DNA of 64,000 nucleotides from Treponema sp. JC4 (GCF_000260795.1 NZ_AJGU01000006.1:34433-98432), one strand, 5' to 3'. Counted from the first letter of the stretch, positions 15,297 to 23,170 are shown. Notes: generated by a model not told the origin, from the letters alone. Translations and numbers: made by a program.

Positions 15297-16777
15297 TTTC
15301 TGTCACTTTCCAAGACCGCCCTTAAAGCTCCAAGTTTCTCATTTGTTTCATCCCACTCCCTATCACTATTCGAGTCGTACACAATGCCTCCTCCAGACTG
15401 CAAAGACCAGACCTTGCCCTGCTTTAATGCGCAGCGGATTGCAATACAGAAGTCTAAATCTCCGTTACTCTGGATGTAACCTACAGCGCCCGCATAAAAA
15501 CGACGCTTAGTTTTTTCCAGACGGCTCAAAATCTGAATTGCACTGATTTTTGGAGCGCCGCTTACAGTTCCAGCCGGGAAGGCTGCACGCAAAACCTGAA
15601 TCGGCTTAAAGCCAGGCGCAACCTTACCCTGAACGTCAGAAACAATGTGCATTACGTGGCTGAAAAGTTCCACTTCCATAAAGCGGGTAACTTCCACACT
15701 GCCGTTAGAGCAAACGCGTCCCAAATCATTTCTTGCAAGATCAACCAGCATAAGATGCTCAGCGCGTTCTTTAGGATCATTCAAAAGTTCGTTTTTCAAA
15801 TCCTCATCTTCCTGGTCATTTTTGCCGCGGCGTCGGGTTCCCGCAATCGGACGGATTGAAGCTACGCCCTTTCGCACGCGAACAAGACTTTCAGGACTTG
15901 AACCGATAAGCTGATGATCACCAAAATCAAGATAAAAAAGATAAGGACTTGGATTTACCGCACGAAGTCTTCTGTAAATCTCCAGAGCGGAATTATCACA
16001 CTCCAGCTGAAGACGGCGGCTTGGAACAGCCTGCAAAAGATTTCCGGCAATAATTTCCTTTTTGATAGCCTCAACCTTTTCCTTGTATTCGCGCTCACTC
16101 TGTTCAAGGTTTGTGATTGTGCGGACAGGCTTAGGCTCTTCCGGCGCCTGAAGATAGGTAAAGTCCATATCGTTGAGACGCTTTTTAAGATTTTCAACTG
16201 CTGATTCCAGGTCAATCTGGTGCTCGTTATAGTTCAAGGCAAAAACGTGAAGCTTTTCTGTAAAGTGGTCAAAAATCACGTAGATGTGGCCGGCAATAAA
16301 ATCACTTTCCGGAATGTGAAGCTCGTCAGTCTGGGCCGCCATAGTGATTGTGTCGCAGCGGGCACAGAATTCGTAGCTGAGGTAGCCGAGTCCGCTGGCC
16401 GGAACAGGAATTGAGTTAGGAGATTCGCTTCCGTCTTCGCGGCGGATAACGCTTGTGTCATTCTGCTCAGCAACGTAAAGAAGGGCATCAAGAATGTCGG
16501 GAGTATGAAGTACGCGGCTGCCGGGTGCTATAGTTTCGCCGGTTGTGTTTTTGGCGCGGAAGGGAAGACGGCGGCCGTCAATCAAAAAGGCAACTCCTTC
16601 ATCATCCTGAACAATATGAAAAGCCTCTTCCAGCATAAGGATAGAATAGCGGTCTTTTCCGCGGGCAAAGCTTGCACTTTCCAGAATAGCCTTAGCCCCG
16701 ATTTTTCGGGCCAGACTAAAAGGTGTGTATCGGTCACAAGGCAAAGAAAAATAAATTGAATCAGTACGTGATGCCAT
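15284..16777 (-). CDS. trpE: Anthranilate synthase component I
   Basis: The 497-residue protein has the N-terminal regulatory region with an ILES tryptophan-binding motif (AILESASFARGKDRYS). The chorismate-binding catalytic domain follows, with GDHQLIGSSPESLVRV, PIAGTRRRGK, DLARNDLGRVC, SHVMHIVSDV, FPAGTVSGAPK, FYAGAVGY and CIAIRC. It makes anthranilate from chorismate using ammonia from TrpG. The ATG at 16777 follows CAGGAGATTAT, so the longer frame to 16852, which runs through the operators, is rejected. The last residues (RNAKA) and stop are supplied by an inserted hairpin. Confidence 0.96.
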   Translation of the reverse strand: MASRTDSIYFSLPCDRYTPFSLARKIGAKAILESASFARGKDRYSILMLEEAFHIVQDDEGVAFLIDGRRLPFRAKNTTGETIAPGSRVLHTPDILDALLYVAEQNDTSVIRREDGSESPNSIPVPASGLGYLSYEFCARCDTITMAAQTDELHIPESDFIAGHIYVIFDHFTEKLHVFALNYNEHQIDLESAVENLKKRLNDMDFTYLQAPEEPKPVRTITNLEQSEREYKEKVEAIKKEIIAGNLLQAVPSRRLQLECDNSALEIYRRLRAVNPSPYLFYLDFGDHQLIGSSPESLVRVRKGVASIRPIAGTRRRGKNDQEDEDLKNELLNDPKERAEHLMLVDLARNDLGRVCSNGSVEVTRFMEVELFSHVMHIVSDVQGKVAPGFKPIQVLRAAFPAGTVSGAPKISAIQILSRLEKTKRRFYAGAVGYIQSNGDLDFCIAIRCALKQGKVWSLQSGGGIVYDSNSDREWDETNEKLGALRAVLESDRNAKA

Positions 16778-16787
16778 ATAATCTCCT

Positions 16788-16859
16788 GTTTCTATTAAAA
16801 GAAACGTTTCTCTTGATAGAAACAATATAACATGGCTTGTTGTTACTGTCAATAGTAAC
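16788..16859 (-). promoter_or_regulatory. trpE promoter with three 18-bp operators in phase
   Basis: The promoter is TTGACA (complement of 16847-16852), a 17-bp spacer, and TATATT (complement of 16824-16829). Three inverted repeats with 6-bp arms and 6-bp spacers lie at 16788-16805 (GTTTCT/AGAAAC), 16806-16823 (GTTTCT/AGAAAC after the -10) and 16842-16859 (GTTACT/AGTAAC over the -35). Their starts fall on an 18-bp grid. The same layout is in the ABC transporter promoter at 54720-54773. A repressor responding to tryptophan is the natural reading; its identity is not visible here. Confidence 0.85.
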
Positions 16860-16872
16860 AGAGTAATTTTTT

Positions 16873-16901
16873 TTACTATTACTCAAATTCTGTGGTATAA
16901 T
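16873..16901 (+). promoter_or_regulatory. Promoter of the adenylate-forming ligase
   Basis: TTACTA (16873-16878), 17 bp, and TATAAT (16896-16901) preceded by TGG, an extended -10. It is back to back with the trpE promoter. Confidence 0.6.
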
Positions 16902-16938
16902 TTAAACATTAAAAAATAACAAAAAAAGAGAGAAAAAA

Positions 16939-18573
16939 ATGCCTGTTACAGAATTTTTGGAGCGAAACGCAAAATTATATCCTAATGAAATTGCTCTTGT
17001 AGAGCTTAATCCTGAAAAAGCTGACAATAGACGCCTTACCTGGAAAGATTCAGATTTGATTGAATCATCAAAATACGCCCCTTACCGCCGCGAAATCAGT
17101 TGGGCTGTATTTGACGAAAAGGCTAACCGCTTTGCAAATATGCTTATCAACCGCGGAATCAAAAAGAGCGATAAAGTTGCAATCCTTATGTATAACTGCC
17201 TTGAATGGCTTCCGATTTATTTTGGAATCCTCAAGACCGGTGCCATTGCAGTGCCTTTTAACTTCCGCTATGACGCAGAAGAAATCCTTTACTGTGTAGA
17301 CCTTGCTGACGTTGACGTTCTTGTTTTTGGCTTTGAATTTATCGGACGTATCGAACAGATTGCCGAAAAACTCAGTAAAAACCGCCTTTTGATTTATGTA
17401 GGCGACGGCTGTCCTGAATTTGCCGAAAGCTACCGGGAACTTGCCGCAGACTGTTCAAGCGTTGCGCCGAATGTTCCAATCACAGATGATGATTTTGGTG
17501 CAATTTATTTTTCTTCGGGAACTACAGGTTTTCCAAAGGCAATTCTGCACAAACACCGCAGTTTAACTCAGGCTGCCGAAATGGAACAGGTTCACCATCA
17601 GACCGGTCGCGACGATGTTTTCCTTTGTATTCCGCCTCTTTACCATACCGGAGCAAAATTCCACTGGATGGGAAGCCTTGTTGCCGGAAGCCGTGCTGTT
17701 CTTCTCAAGGGCGCAAAACCTAAGACAATTCTTGATGCCGTTTCCAGCGAGCATTGTACCATTGTTTGGCTTCTGGTGCCTTGGGCTCAGGATATTCTTG
17801 ATGCTCTGGACAGCGGCGAACTTAAAAAAGAAGATTTCAAGCTTGATCAGTGGCGTCTTATGCATATCGGTGCTCAACCGGTTCCGCCTTCCCTGATTAA
17901 ACGCTGGATGGAATATTTCCCTAATCATTCTTACGATACAAACTACGGACTTTCGGAATCTACAGGTCCTGGCTGCGTTCACCTTGGAATGGAAAATATC
18001 CACAAGGTCGGAGCAATCGGCGTTCCTGGTTACCGCTGGCAGTGTAAAATTGTTGATGAAAACGGAAATGAAGTTAAGCGCGGTGATGTCGGTGAGCTTT
18101 GTGTAAAAGGCCCTGGCGTTATGACCTGCTACTGCCACAACGTAGAGGCGACTGCCGAAACAATCAAAGACGGCTGGCTCTTTACAGGTGATATGGCCAT
18201 GCAGGATGAAGATGGATTTTACTTCCTGGTTGACCGCAAGAAGGACGTTATCGTCAGTGGTGGAGAAAATATTTACCCTGTTCAGATTGAAGACTTTTTG
18301 CGAACAAATCCAAAAATCAAGGATGTTGCCGTTATTGGACTTGCAGACCGCCGCCTTGGTGAAAAAACAGCCGCAATTATCGAACTTAAAGACGGCATGA
18401 CTGCTACAAAAGAAGAAATCGATGACTTCTGTCAGGGACTTGCCCGTTATAAGCGTCCAAAGGAAATCATTTTTGATTCAATTCCGCGAAATGCTACCGG
18501 TAAAATTGAAAAGCCTGCTTTGCGTAAGCGTTACGGTGCTGACCAGCTTGTTGCTCAGGAAAACAGAGGGTAG
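16939..18573 (+). CDS. Acyl-CoA synthetase-like AMP-binding protein
   Basis: The 544-residue adenylate-forming enzyme has the P-loop-like YFSSGTTGFPKAILHKHRS, the A5 region TNYGLSESTGPG, the A8 motif GWLFTGDMAMQDEDGFYFLVDRKKDVIVSGGENIYP and the A10 lysine motif PRNATGKIEKPALR. It activates a carboxylic acid as its acyl-AMP and passes it to CoA or a carrier. It looks closest to medium/long-chain fatty acid:CoA ligases. No carrier protein gene is adjacent, so the substrate is open. The stop codon lies at the edge of a repeated element. Confidence 0.88.
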   Translation: MPVTEFLERNAKLYPNEIALVELNPEKADNRRLTWKDSDLIESSKYAPYRREISWAVFDEKANRFANMLINRGIKKSDKVAILMYNCLEWLPIYFGILKTGAIAVPFNFRYDAEEILYCVDLADVDVLVFGFEFIGRIEQIAEKLSKNRLLIYVGDGCPEFAESYRELAADCSSVAPNVPITDDDFGAIYFSSGTTGFPKAILHKHRSLTQAAEMEQVHHQTGRDDVFLCIPPLYHTGAKFHWMGSLVAGSRAVLLKGAKPKTILDAVSSEHCTIVWLLVPWAQDILDALDSGELKKEDFKLDQWRLMHIGAQPVPPSLIKRWMEYFPNHSYDTNYGLSESTGPGCVHLGMENIHKVGAIGVPGYRWQCKIVDENGNEVKRGDVGELCVKGPGVMTCYCHNVEATAETIKDGWLFTGDMAMQDEDGFYFLVDRKKDVIVSGGENIYPVQIEDFLRTNPKIKDVAVIGLADRRLGEKTAAIIELKDGMTATKEEIDDFCQGLARYKRPKEIIFDSIPRNATGKIEKPALRKRYGADQLVAQENRG

Positions 18574-18657
18574 GGGAAAGCCTTCCCCTGGCTCGCACTT
18601 CGTTGCTCGCCACCCCTTCACCTAGGGGGACGCTCCGCTTTCCCCCTAAAACCCCCG
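18573..18657 (-). repeat. GC-rich triple-hairpin repeat, copy 1
   Basis: Read on the minus strand: CGGGGG, a hairpin with AGGGGG/CCCCCT arms, GCGAGCAACGAAGTGCGAGC, then GGGGAAGGCTTTCCCC. Copies 2 (19955-20048) and 3 (28669-28747) share GCAACGAAGTGC and the final hairpin almost exactly. It fills the gap between the ligase and deacetylase genes. Confidence 0.8.
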
Positions 18658-18669
18658 GAAATATAGATT

Positions 18670-19293
18670 ATGGAAAAACTGATATCTCTTACATTCGATG
18701 ACGGCCCGAACTTAAGCGGCTTCATAATGAACGACATGCTAGATGTGCTGGAAAAGCACGGCGTAGTCGGATCGTTTTTTCTGATTGGAAATAAGATTAA
18801 TGAAGAAAACACCGCCGTTATCAAACGTGCAATGGCTCTGGGCTGCGATATCGAAAATCATTCATGGTCACATCCAGACGCCGTGAAAGAAGGACTTTCC
18901 AAAGCTCAGATTGAAGACGAGTTTTTACGAACCGAAGAAGCAATTTTTAAGGTTACCGGCCGTCACACAGAATTTTACCGCCCGCCTTATATTTCCGTAA
19001 ATGATTTGATGTACGAAGCTGTTCCCCGCCCCTTTATCTGCGGCCACGCCTGCGAAGACTGGATACCAGAATATTCTGCCGACACTCTTCTTGAAAAAAT
19101 GTTAGCCGGCACTCAGGACGGCGTAATTTATCTTCTACACTGCGGTGAAAGTAACATCCACAGTGTTGAAACTGTCGATCGTGCAATACCAATTCTCAAA
19201 TTCCAGGGTTACGACTTCGTCACAGTCCCGGAGCTTTTCCGACGGAAAGGTGTAACTCCCGCCAAAGGTAAGCTCTGGACGGTGGTAGAGTAG
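18670..19293 (+). CDS. NodB-type polysaccharide deacetylase family protein
   Basis: The 207-residue protein has the NodB motifs TFDDGPN (Asp-Asp metal/base), HSWSHP (metal His pair) and RPPY, and a late LLHCG. There is no signal peptide or membrane segment, so it is probably cytoplasmic, unlike classical peptidoglycan deacetylases. It removes N-acetyl or related amide groups from a carbohydrate; the substrate is unknown. It follows the adenylate-forming ligase with a repeat in between. Confidence 0.85.
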   Translation: MEKLISLTFDDGPNLSGFIMNDMLDVLEKHGVVGSFFLIGNKINEENTAVIKRAMALGCDIENHSWSHPDAVKEGLSKAQIEDEFLRTEEAIFKVTGRHTEFYRPPYISVNDLMYEAVPRPFICGHACEDWIPEYSADTLLEKMLAGTQDGVIYLLHCGESNIHSVETVDRAIPILKFQGYDFVTVPELFRRKGVTPAKGKLWTVVE

Positions 19294-19307
19294 AAAAAAA
19301 AGGAAAT

Positions 19308-19934
19308 CTATTTTGTAAGAAGAAGCAGTCCTTCTACAATTGCCTTGTGTTCTTCCGGGGCAATGCGGGCATAAAGGGTGTCCGGGTCGTCGCCTGGGAG
19401 AACAGGAACTTTCTTCTGAATGAGGATTTTTCCGCCGTCACATTCGCTGCTAACAAGGTGGATGGTACAGCCGCTTTCTTTTTCGCCGGCTGCAAGAACA
19501 GCTTCGTGAACGTGGTGGCCCCACATGCCGACTCCGCCGAACTTTGGCAAAAGAGCCGGATGCAGGTTTATGATTTTGTCTTTGTATTCTTCAAGGATTT
19601 TTCCACTTAAAACAGTGAGCCAGCCGGCCTGGACGATTGCTTCAGCACCGAACTCGCGGCATTTTGCGAGAACGGCATCAGAAACTGCAAGACGCTTTTC
19701 GTCGCGGGAAGCAGCCTTTGCAACCTCCGCTCCCATAACGGCAAAAGGCGAACAGATTACGCCAGGAATGCCAGCCTTAGCGGCACGTTCCAGTGCAAAG
19801 GCCTTCTTGGTATCTGAAATGACGCAGACAATTTCATAAGGGCAGGCATCGCCCTGCGCAGTCTGGTAGTCAATTAAAGCCTGTAAGTTTGTTCCGCCGC
19901 CGCTAACGAGTACGGCTGTTTTAAGTTTTGGCAT
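19308..19934 (-). CDS. purN: Phosphoribosylglycinamide formyltransferase
   Basis: The 208-residue protein matches PurN: VLVSGGGTNLQALIDY at the N terminus, the catalytic triad N/H/D in INLHPALLPKFGG...GHHVHEAVLAAGEKESGCTIHLV and a final YARIAPEEHKAIVEGL. It transfers formyl from 10-formyl-THF to GAR, step 3 of purine synthesis. It is the last gene of purE-purM-purN on this strand. Confidence 0.96.
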   Translation of the reverse strand: MPKLKTAVLVSGGGTNLQALIDYQTAQGDACPYEIVCVISDTKKAFALERAAKAGIPGVICSPFAVMGAEVAKAASRDEKRLAVSDAVLAKCREFGAEAIVQAGWLTVLSGKILEEYKDKIINLHPALLPKFGGVGMWGHHVHEAVLAAGEKESGCTIHLVSSECDGGKILIQKKVPVLPGDDPDTLYARIAPEEHKAIVEGLLLLTK

Positions 19935-19954
19935 AGATAATTTCCTTTGAAAAT

Positions 19955-20048
19955 CGGGGGTCTTAGGGGGTAAGCAACTTGTTGCGTCCCCCTAGGCGAA
20001 AGGGTAGCCCGCAACGAAGTGCGGGCGCAGGGGAAGGCTTTCCCCTCC
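19955..20048 (+). repeat. GC-rich triple-hairpin repeat, copy 2
   Basis: CGGGGG, then arms TTAGGGGG and CCCCCTA, then a perfect 7-bp hairpin GCCCGCA-ACGAAG-TGCGGGC, then GGGGAAGGCTTTCCCC. The middle hairpin is perfect here and mismatched in copies 1 and 3. It lies between purM and purN. Confidence 0.8.
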
Positions 20049-20051
20049 TAG

Positions 20052-21146
20052 TTAGTCTTCAAACAAAACAGAATCTTTCTGTCCCTTTACTTCGCCCTTA
20101 GCGTATTCTACGCGGCCGATTTTATAAGCTTTCATATCTGGGCAGTAATCTTTGTGGTATTTAGAAGCATTTGCGTTGAACATTGCAAGAATATCATCAG
20201 CTTCTTTAGCGCTAACAGCAAGCACAAAACCAATACCCATGTTGAAAGTATTGTAAATAGAAGCAGTATCAGCACCACGGCGGATAAGTTCACCAAATAC
20301 AGGAGGAATATCCCAGCTTCCGCGGTTGATTACAGAAATCAGCTGCTTTTTGCCGTCCTTAGCCTTTGGATACATACGAGGAATATTTTCGTAGAATCCG
20401 CCGCCAGTAACGTGAACCATACCGTGAACAGCCTTGCGGTATTTTTTCAAAACTTCCATAACAGGCTTAACGTAAATGCGGGTTGGTGTAAGAAGCACTT
20501 CGCCGATAGTTTTACCTGTATCTTTTCCGTCAATCTGGAAAGGATCATCAAAATTCTGAACAAGCTTGCGAACCAGGCTGAAACCGTTCGAGTGAACGCC
20601 AGTTGAGCTCAAACCAATCAAAACATCGCCTTCGCGAATATCCTGACCAGTAATCATTTCTTTCTTTTCGCCAACGCCAACGCCAAAACCTGCAAGGTCA
20701 TATTTTCCGTCATCATAAAAATCAGGCATTTCAGCAGTTTCGCCGCCAAGAAGAGCACAGCCGGTATCAACACAACCGTCAGCAACGCCCTTAACAAGGT
20801 CAGCCGCAACATCAGCATCAAGTTTTCCGCAGGCAACATAATCAAGGAAGAAGGAAGTCTGAACACCAGAGCAGAGAATATCGTTTACGCTCATCGCAAC
20901 ACAGTCAATTCCCACAGTGTCATATTTTTTCATTTTGAAGGCAATGTCCAGTTTTGTACCAACACCGTCTGTTCCACTTACAATTACAGGATTTTTATAT
21001 CCCTTTGGAACCTCGAACATTCCGTTAAAACTTCCCAAACCTGTCAAAAGTCCCGGAATTGCAGTTCTCTTTGCGTGTTCCTTGTACTTATCAACTGCGC
21101 GATAACCTTCTTCTACGTCTACACCTGATTCTTTGTAAGATGCCAT
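20052..21146 (-). CDS. purM: Phosphoribosylformylglycinamidine cyclo-ligase
   Basis: The 364-residue AIR synthetase has SGTDGVGTKLDIAF, DCVAMSVNDILCSGVQTSFFLDYVA, LLGGETAEMPDFY, GLSSTGVHSNGFSLVRK and VTGGGFYENIPR. It closes the imidazole ring using ATP, step 5 of purine synthesis. It follows purE by 137 bp; the gap holds a GC-rich repeat. Confidence 0.97.
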   Translation of the reverse strand: MASYKESGVDVEEGYRAVDKYKEHAKRTAIPGLLTGLGSFNGMFEVPKGYKNPVIVSGTDGVGTKLDIAFKMKKYDTVGIDCVAMSVNDILCSGVQTSFFLDYVACGKLDADVAADLVKGVADGCVDTGCALLGGETAEMPDFYDDGKYDLAGFGVGVGEKKEMITGQDIREGDVLIGLSSTGVHSNGFSLVRKLVQNFDDPFQIDGKDTGKTIGEVLLTPTRIYVKPVMEVLKKYRKAVHGMVHVTGGGFYENIPRMYPKAKDGKKQLISVINRGSWDIPPVFGELIRRGADTASIYNTFNMGIGFVLAVSAKEADDILAMFNANASKYHKDYCPDMKAYKIGRVEYAKGEVKGQKDSVLFED

Positions 21147-21167
21147 TTTTAGCTCCTGTTATTTATT

Positions 21168-21275
21168 TGGGCGTTCCCCTCGCTTCCGCTCGGGTCGCTA
21201 CGTTCCGGGTTCCGCTGTCGCTCCATTCGTCCGCTTACGCTTCTGAACAGCTTCGCTGCCCTTCACATCGCTAAC
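21168..21275 (-). repeat. GC-rich intergenic repeat between purE and purM
   Basis: On the minus strand GCGTT and AACGC close a region built from short AGCG...CGCT-type hairpins: GCAGCGAAGCTG, GAAGCGTAAGCG and CCCGGAACG. GAATGGAGCGACAGCGG resembles GAATGGAGGGAACGG near tRNA-Thr (about 9390). No gene is present. Confidence 0.55.
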
Positions 21276-21283
21276 GCAATTTT

Positions 21284-21778
21284 TTAAAATTTAATGTCTA
21301 TTCCTGATGCGGCTGCATCATCTGCAAGCTTTTTTCTAAAAGCAATTAATTTTTCTTTAAGTTCTGGATTAGAAAGTGCAAGAATCTGCACTGCAAGATA
21401 AGCCGCATTTTTTGCGCTGTTGATTCCAACCGTTGCGACCGGAATCTGTGGAGGCATCTGAACAATGCTCAAAAGAGCGTCCATTCCGCCAAGACCGTTT
21501 GATTTTTCGCTTACGCATTCAAGCGGCACACCAATTACAGGAAGAGTTGTAATTCCCGCAATCACACCAGGAAGGGCTGCTGCAAGACCGGCACCGGCAA
21601 TAATAACCTGGCATCCGTCTTTTTCAACCTGCTCAACAGTCTGCTTCAAAAGAGCCCCTGCTCTGTGGGCAGAAATGATGTAAGCCTTGTAATCCACACC
21701 GAATTCAGAAAGAACATCGGCAGCCTTTTTCATTGTGTCTTTGTCAGACTTAGACCCGAAAAAAATCGCAACTTTCAT
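21284..21778 (-). CDS. purE: N5-carboxyaminoimidazole ribonucleotide mutase / AIR carboxylase
   Basis: The 164-residue PurE has GSKSDKDTMKKAADVL, YIISAHRAG, IIAGAGLAAALPGVIAG and SIVQMPPQIPVATVGI. It makes CAIR, step 6 of purine synthesis. The ALPGV and SIVQMPP segments look like class I PurE (a PurK partner is expected), not the class II, CO2-using form known from Treponema denticola, which has SAHKT. The usual SAHRTP is SAHRAG here. No purK is in the window. It is the first gene of purE-purM-purN. Confidence 0.94.
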   Translation of the reverse strand: MKVAIFFGSKSDKDTMKKAADVLSEFGVDYKAYIISAHRAGALLKQTVEQVEKDGCQVIIAGAGLAAALPGVIAGITTLPVIGVPLECVSEKSNGLGGMDALLSIVQMPPQIPVATVGINSAKNAAYLAVQILALSNPELKEKLIAFRKKLADDAAASGIDIKF

Positions 21779-21841
21779 GGTAGAGTTATAGCATAAAACA
21801 ATGTTTAAATAAACGTATTATAAATAATTTCAATTAAAAAT

Positions 21842-21940
21842 ATGGCTCCCGGTCACGAAGCATGGTTCAAAACCGCTCGGTACCTCGCTACATGCTATTT
21901 TTGTTAGGAAACTATTGAACGCGCCGCTAGCGCGGCAGAC
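21842..21940 (-). repeat. 144-nt structured element, 3' part only, copy 3
   Basis: On the minus strand it aligns with the element at 23705-23848 from its central hairpin (GCCGC-GCTA-GCGGC) through CAATAGTTTCC, GCATGTAGCG, GCGGTTTTG and GACCGGGAGCCAT. The main stem is TATTTTGT/ACAAAAATA, a third sequence for the same pairing. The 5' outer strand is missing, replaced by the terminator at 21949. Confidence 0.7.
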
Positions 21941-21948
21941 AAAATAAA

Positions 21949-21979
21949 TAAAAAAAGGCGTCCAAAGCGGACGCCTTTT
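21949..21979 (-). terminator. Terminator following the flagellin 3' fragment
   Basis: A stem GGCGTCC/GGACGCC with a 5-nt loop is flanked by T runs on both strands (seven T on the minus side). Confidence 0.85.
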
Positions 21980-21996
21980 CTTAAGCCAATTTATTT

Positions 21997-22038
21997 CTAG
22001 CGCAAGAGTGAAAGTACATTCTGGCTGCTCTGATTAGC
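21997..22038 (-). pseudogene. Displaced flagellin (flaB-like) 3'-end fragment
   Basis: The minus strand reads [13 protein letters not shown] and a TAG stop, identical in protein to the last 13 residues of the intact flaB. Eight of the 13 codons differ and all changes are synonymous. The reading frame cannot be followed upstream as flagellin. The fragment keeps its own terminator at 21949, so it is either the remains of a second flaB or the original end of the gene. Confidence 0.85.
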
Positions 22039-22049
22039 TGCGCAGGTCG

Positions 22050-22150
22050 TAAGGCTTTTCTTCAGATTTCTGTGCAGTGTACCTGCTCCCACTTGCTGCT
22101 AGCGCATCAAGTGCTTCATATCTGGTGGCTCACAGCACAGGCAAACCAGA
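22050..22150 (-). repeat. Structured sequence with inverted flaB fragment
   Basis: This lies between flaB and the displaced 3' end. CAGGCAAACCAGA (22138-22150) is a 13-base exact inverted repeat of flaB codons at 22246-22258. Inside, CTGTGC/GCACAG and CACTTG/CAAGTG can pair around a core with AGCAGCAAG. No gene is seen. Confidence 0.55.
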
Positions 22151-22162
22151 CTGTGTTAAAAC

Positions 22163-22189
22163 AAAAAAAGCGCCGCATACGCGACGCTT
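22163..22189 (-). terminator. flaB terminator
   Basis: A 9-bp stem AAGCGTCGC/GCGGCGCTT with a GTAT loop, followed by seven T on the minus strand. Confidence 0.88.
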
Positions 22190-22213
22190 TCTGTCTATTA
22201 AGCAACCATTTAA

Positions 22214-23074
22214 CTAGCGGAGAAGAGACAATACGTTCTGTGAGCTCTGGTTTGCCTGAGCCAACATAGCTGTACCAGCCTGGCTGAGTACCTGGTCGCG
22301 TGTGAAGTCAACCATTGTAGCTGCCATGTCTGTATCGCGGATGCGTGATTCAGAAGCCTGGAGGTTTTCAGCACCGATATCAAGACCTGTTACTGTCTTT
22401 TCAAGGCGGTTCTGGTAAGCACCAAGGTCAGCACGCTGTTTGTTGATTCTCTTAAGAGCTTCATCCAAAGTACCAATAGCGCGGTTAGCTTCATCTGGAG
22501 TTTCCAAAGTCATGATAGATTCATCACCAACGTTGCGGAGGCCAAGAGCCATAGCAGACATTGTACCGATGAATACCTGAGTTCTCTGATCCATGTTAGC
22601 ACCAATATGGAACCACATAGAAGCAGTAACTTCATTTTCACCTGTTGGGCGAGCGAAGCGGCCTGTAAGCATGTTCATACCGTTGAACTGAGCACAAGAA
22701 GCAATGCGGTCTACTTCGGCGATCAAAGAAGAAACTTCTACCTGAATCTGCATGCGGTCTTCTGAAGTGTAAATACCGTTTGATGACTGAACAGCAAGCT
22801 CGCGGATGCGCTGAATGATGTCTGTAGTTTCCTGCAAGAAACCTTCTGTTGTCTGAATGAATGAAATGCCGTTCTGTGCGTTTGTAGAAGCCTGGTGCAA
22901 ACCACGGATCTGAGAACGCATTTTCTCAGATACTGCCAATCCTGATGCATCATCACCTGCGCGGTTGATTTTCAAACCTGAAGAAAGTTTCTCCATGTTT
23001 TTCTGGGCATTGAGATCCTGAATTCCCTGGGAACGCTGAGCGAACATAGCACTCATATTGTGATTAATAACCAT
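22214..23074 (-). CDS. flaB: Flagellin FlaB, periplasmic flagellar filament core protein
   Basis: From [15 protein letters not shown] the 286-residue protein is a typical spirochaete FlaB: the conserved N-terminal coiled coil ([34 protein letters not shown]), a short central region with no variable D2/D3 domains, and the C-terminal helix ending [14 protein letters not shown]. It polymerises into the core of the endoflagella in the periplasm. The start follows AAGGAGATTATT; the longer frame to 23146 runs through the leader. Regulation is by a sigma-28 promoter and possibly by CsrA at the leader. Confidence 0.97.
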   Translation of the reverse strand: MVINHNMSAMFAQRSQGIQDLNAQKNMEKLSSGLKINRAGDDASGLAVSEKMRSQIRGLHQASTNAQNGISFIQTTEGFLQETTDIIQRIRELAVQSSNGIYTSEDRMQIQVEVSSLIAEVDRIASCAQFNGMNMLTGRFARPTGENEVTASMWFHIGANMDQRTQVFIGTMSAMALGLRNVGDESIMTLETPDEANRAIGTLDEALKRINKQRADLGAYQNRLEKTVTGLDIGAENLQASESRIRDTDMAATMVDFTRDQVLSQAGTAMLAQANQSSQNVLSLLR

Positions 23075-23170
23075 AATAATCTCCTTATTCTTTGGTTGGT
23101 TAGATAAAATCTTTCGGCGGTTTTGCCTACGTGATTTTATCTTCACGGGTTTCCACCACCCTTTACTTAT
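23075..23170 (-). promoter_or_regulatory. flaB mRNA leader with two hairpins
   Basis: The leader contains GGGT-GGTGGAA-ACCC, a hairpin with GGA in its loop. A 9-bp stem GATAAAATC/GATTTTATC follows, whose loop holds GGC/GCC. The Shine-Dalgarno AAGGAG comes next. A loop GGA plus an SD GGA is the layout of CsrA binding sites; CsrA binding here is inference. Confidence 0.45.

Noticed and set aside
15205..15300. trpE-trpGD gap as a transcription attenuator with leader peptide
   Set aside because: No Trp codons are present, and the element recurs at tRNA-Leu and in part at iorAB, so it is not specific to trp.
16788..16859. E. coli-type TrpR boxes in the trpE promoter
   Set aside because: The arms are GTTTCT/AGAAAC or GTTACT/AGTAAC with 6-bp spacers; the CTAGT/ACTAG core of trpO is absent.
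23090..23165. flaB leader as a cyclic-di-GMP riboswitch (GGCAAAACC resembles part of the GEMM motif)
   Set aside because: Only one short match; the second helix and the conserved GGGACGCAAAGCCUCC-like region are absent and the leader is too short.
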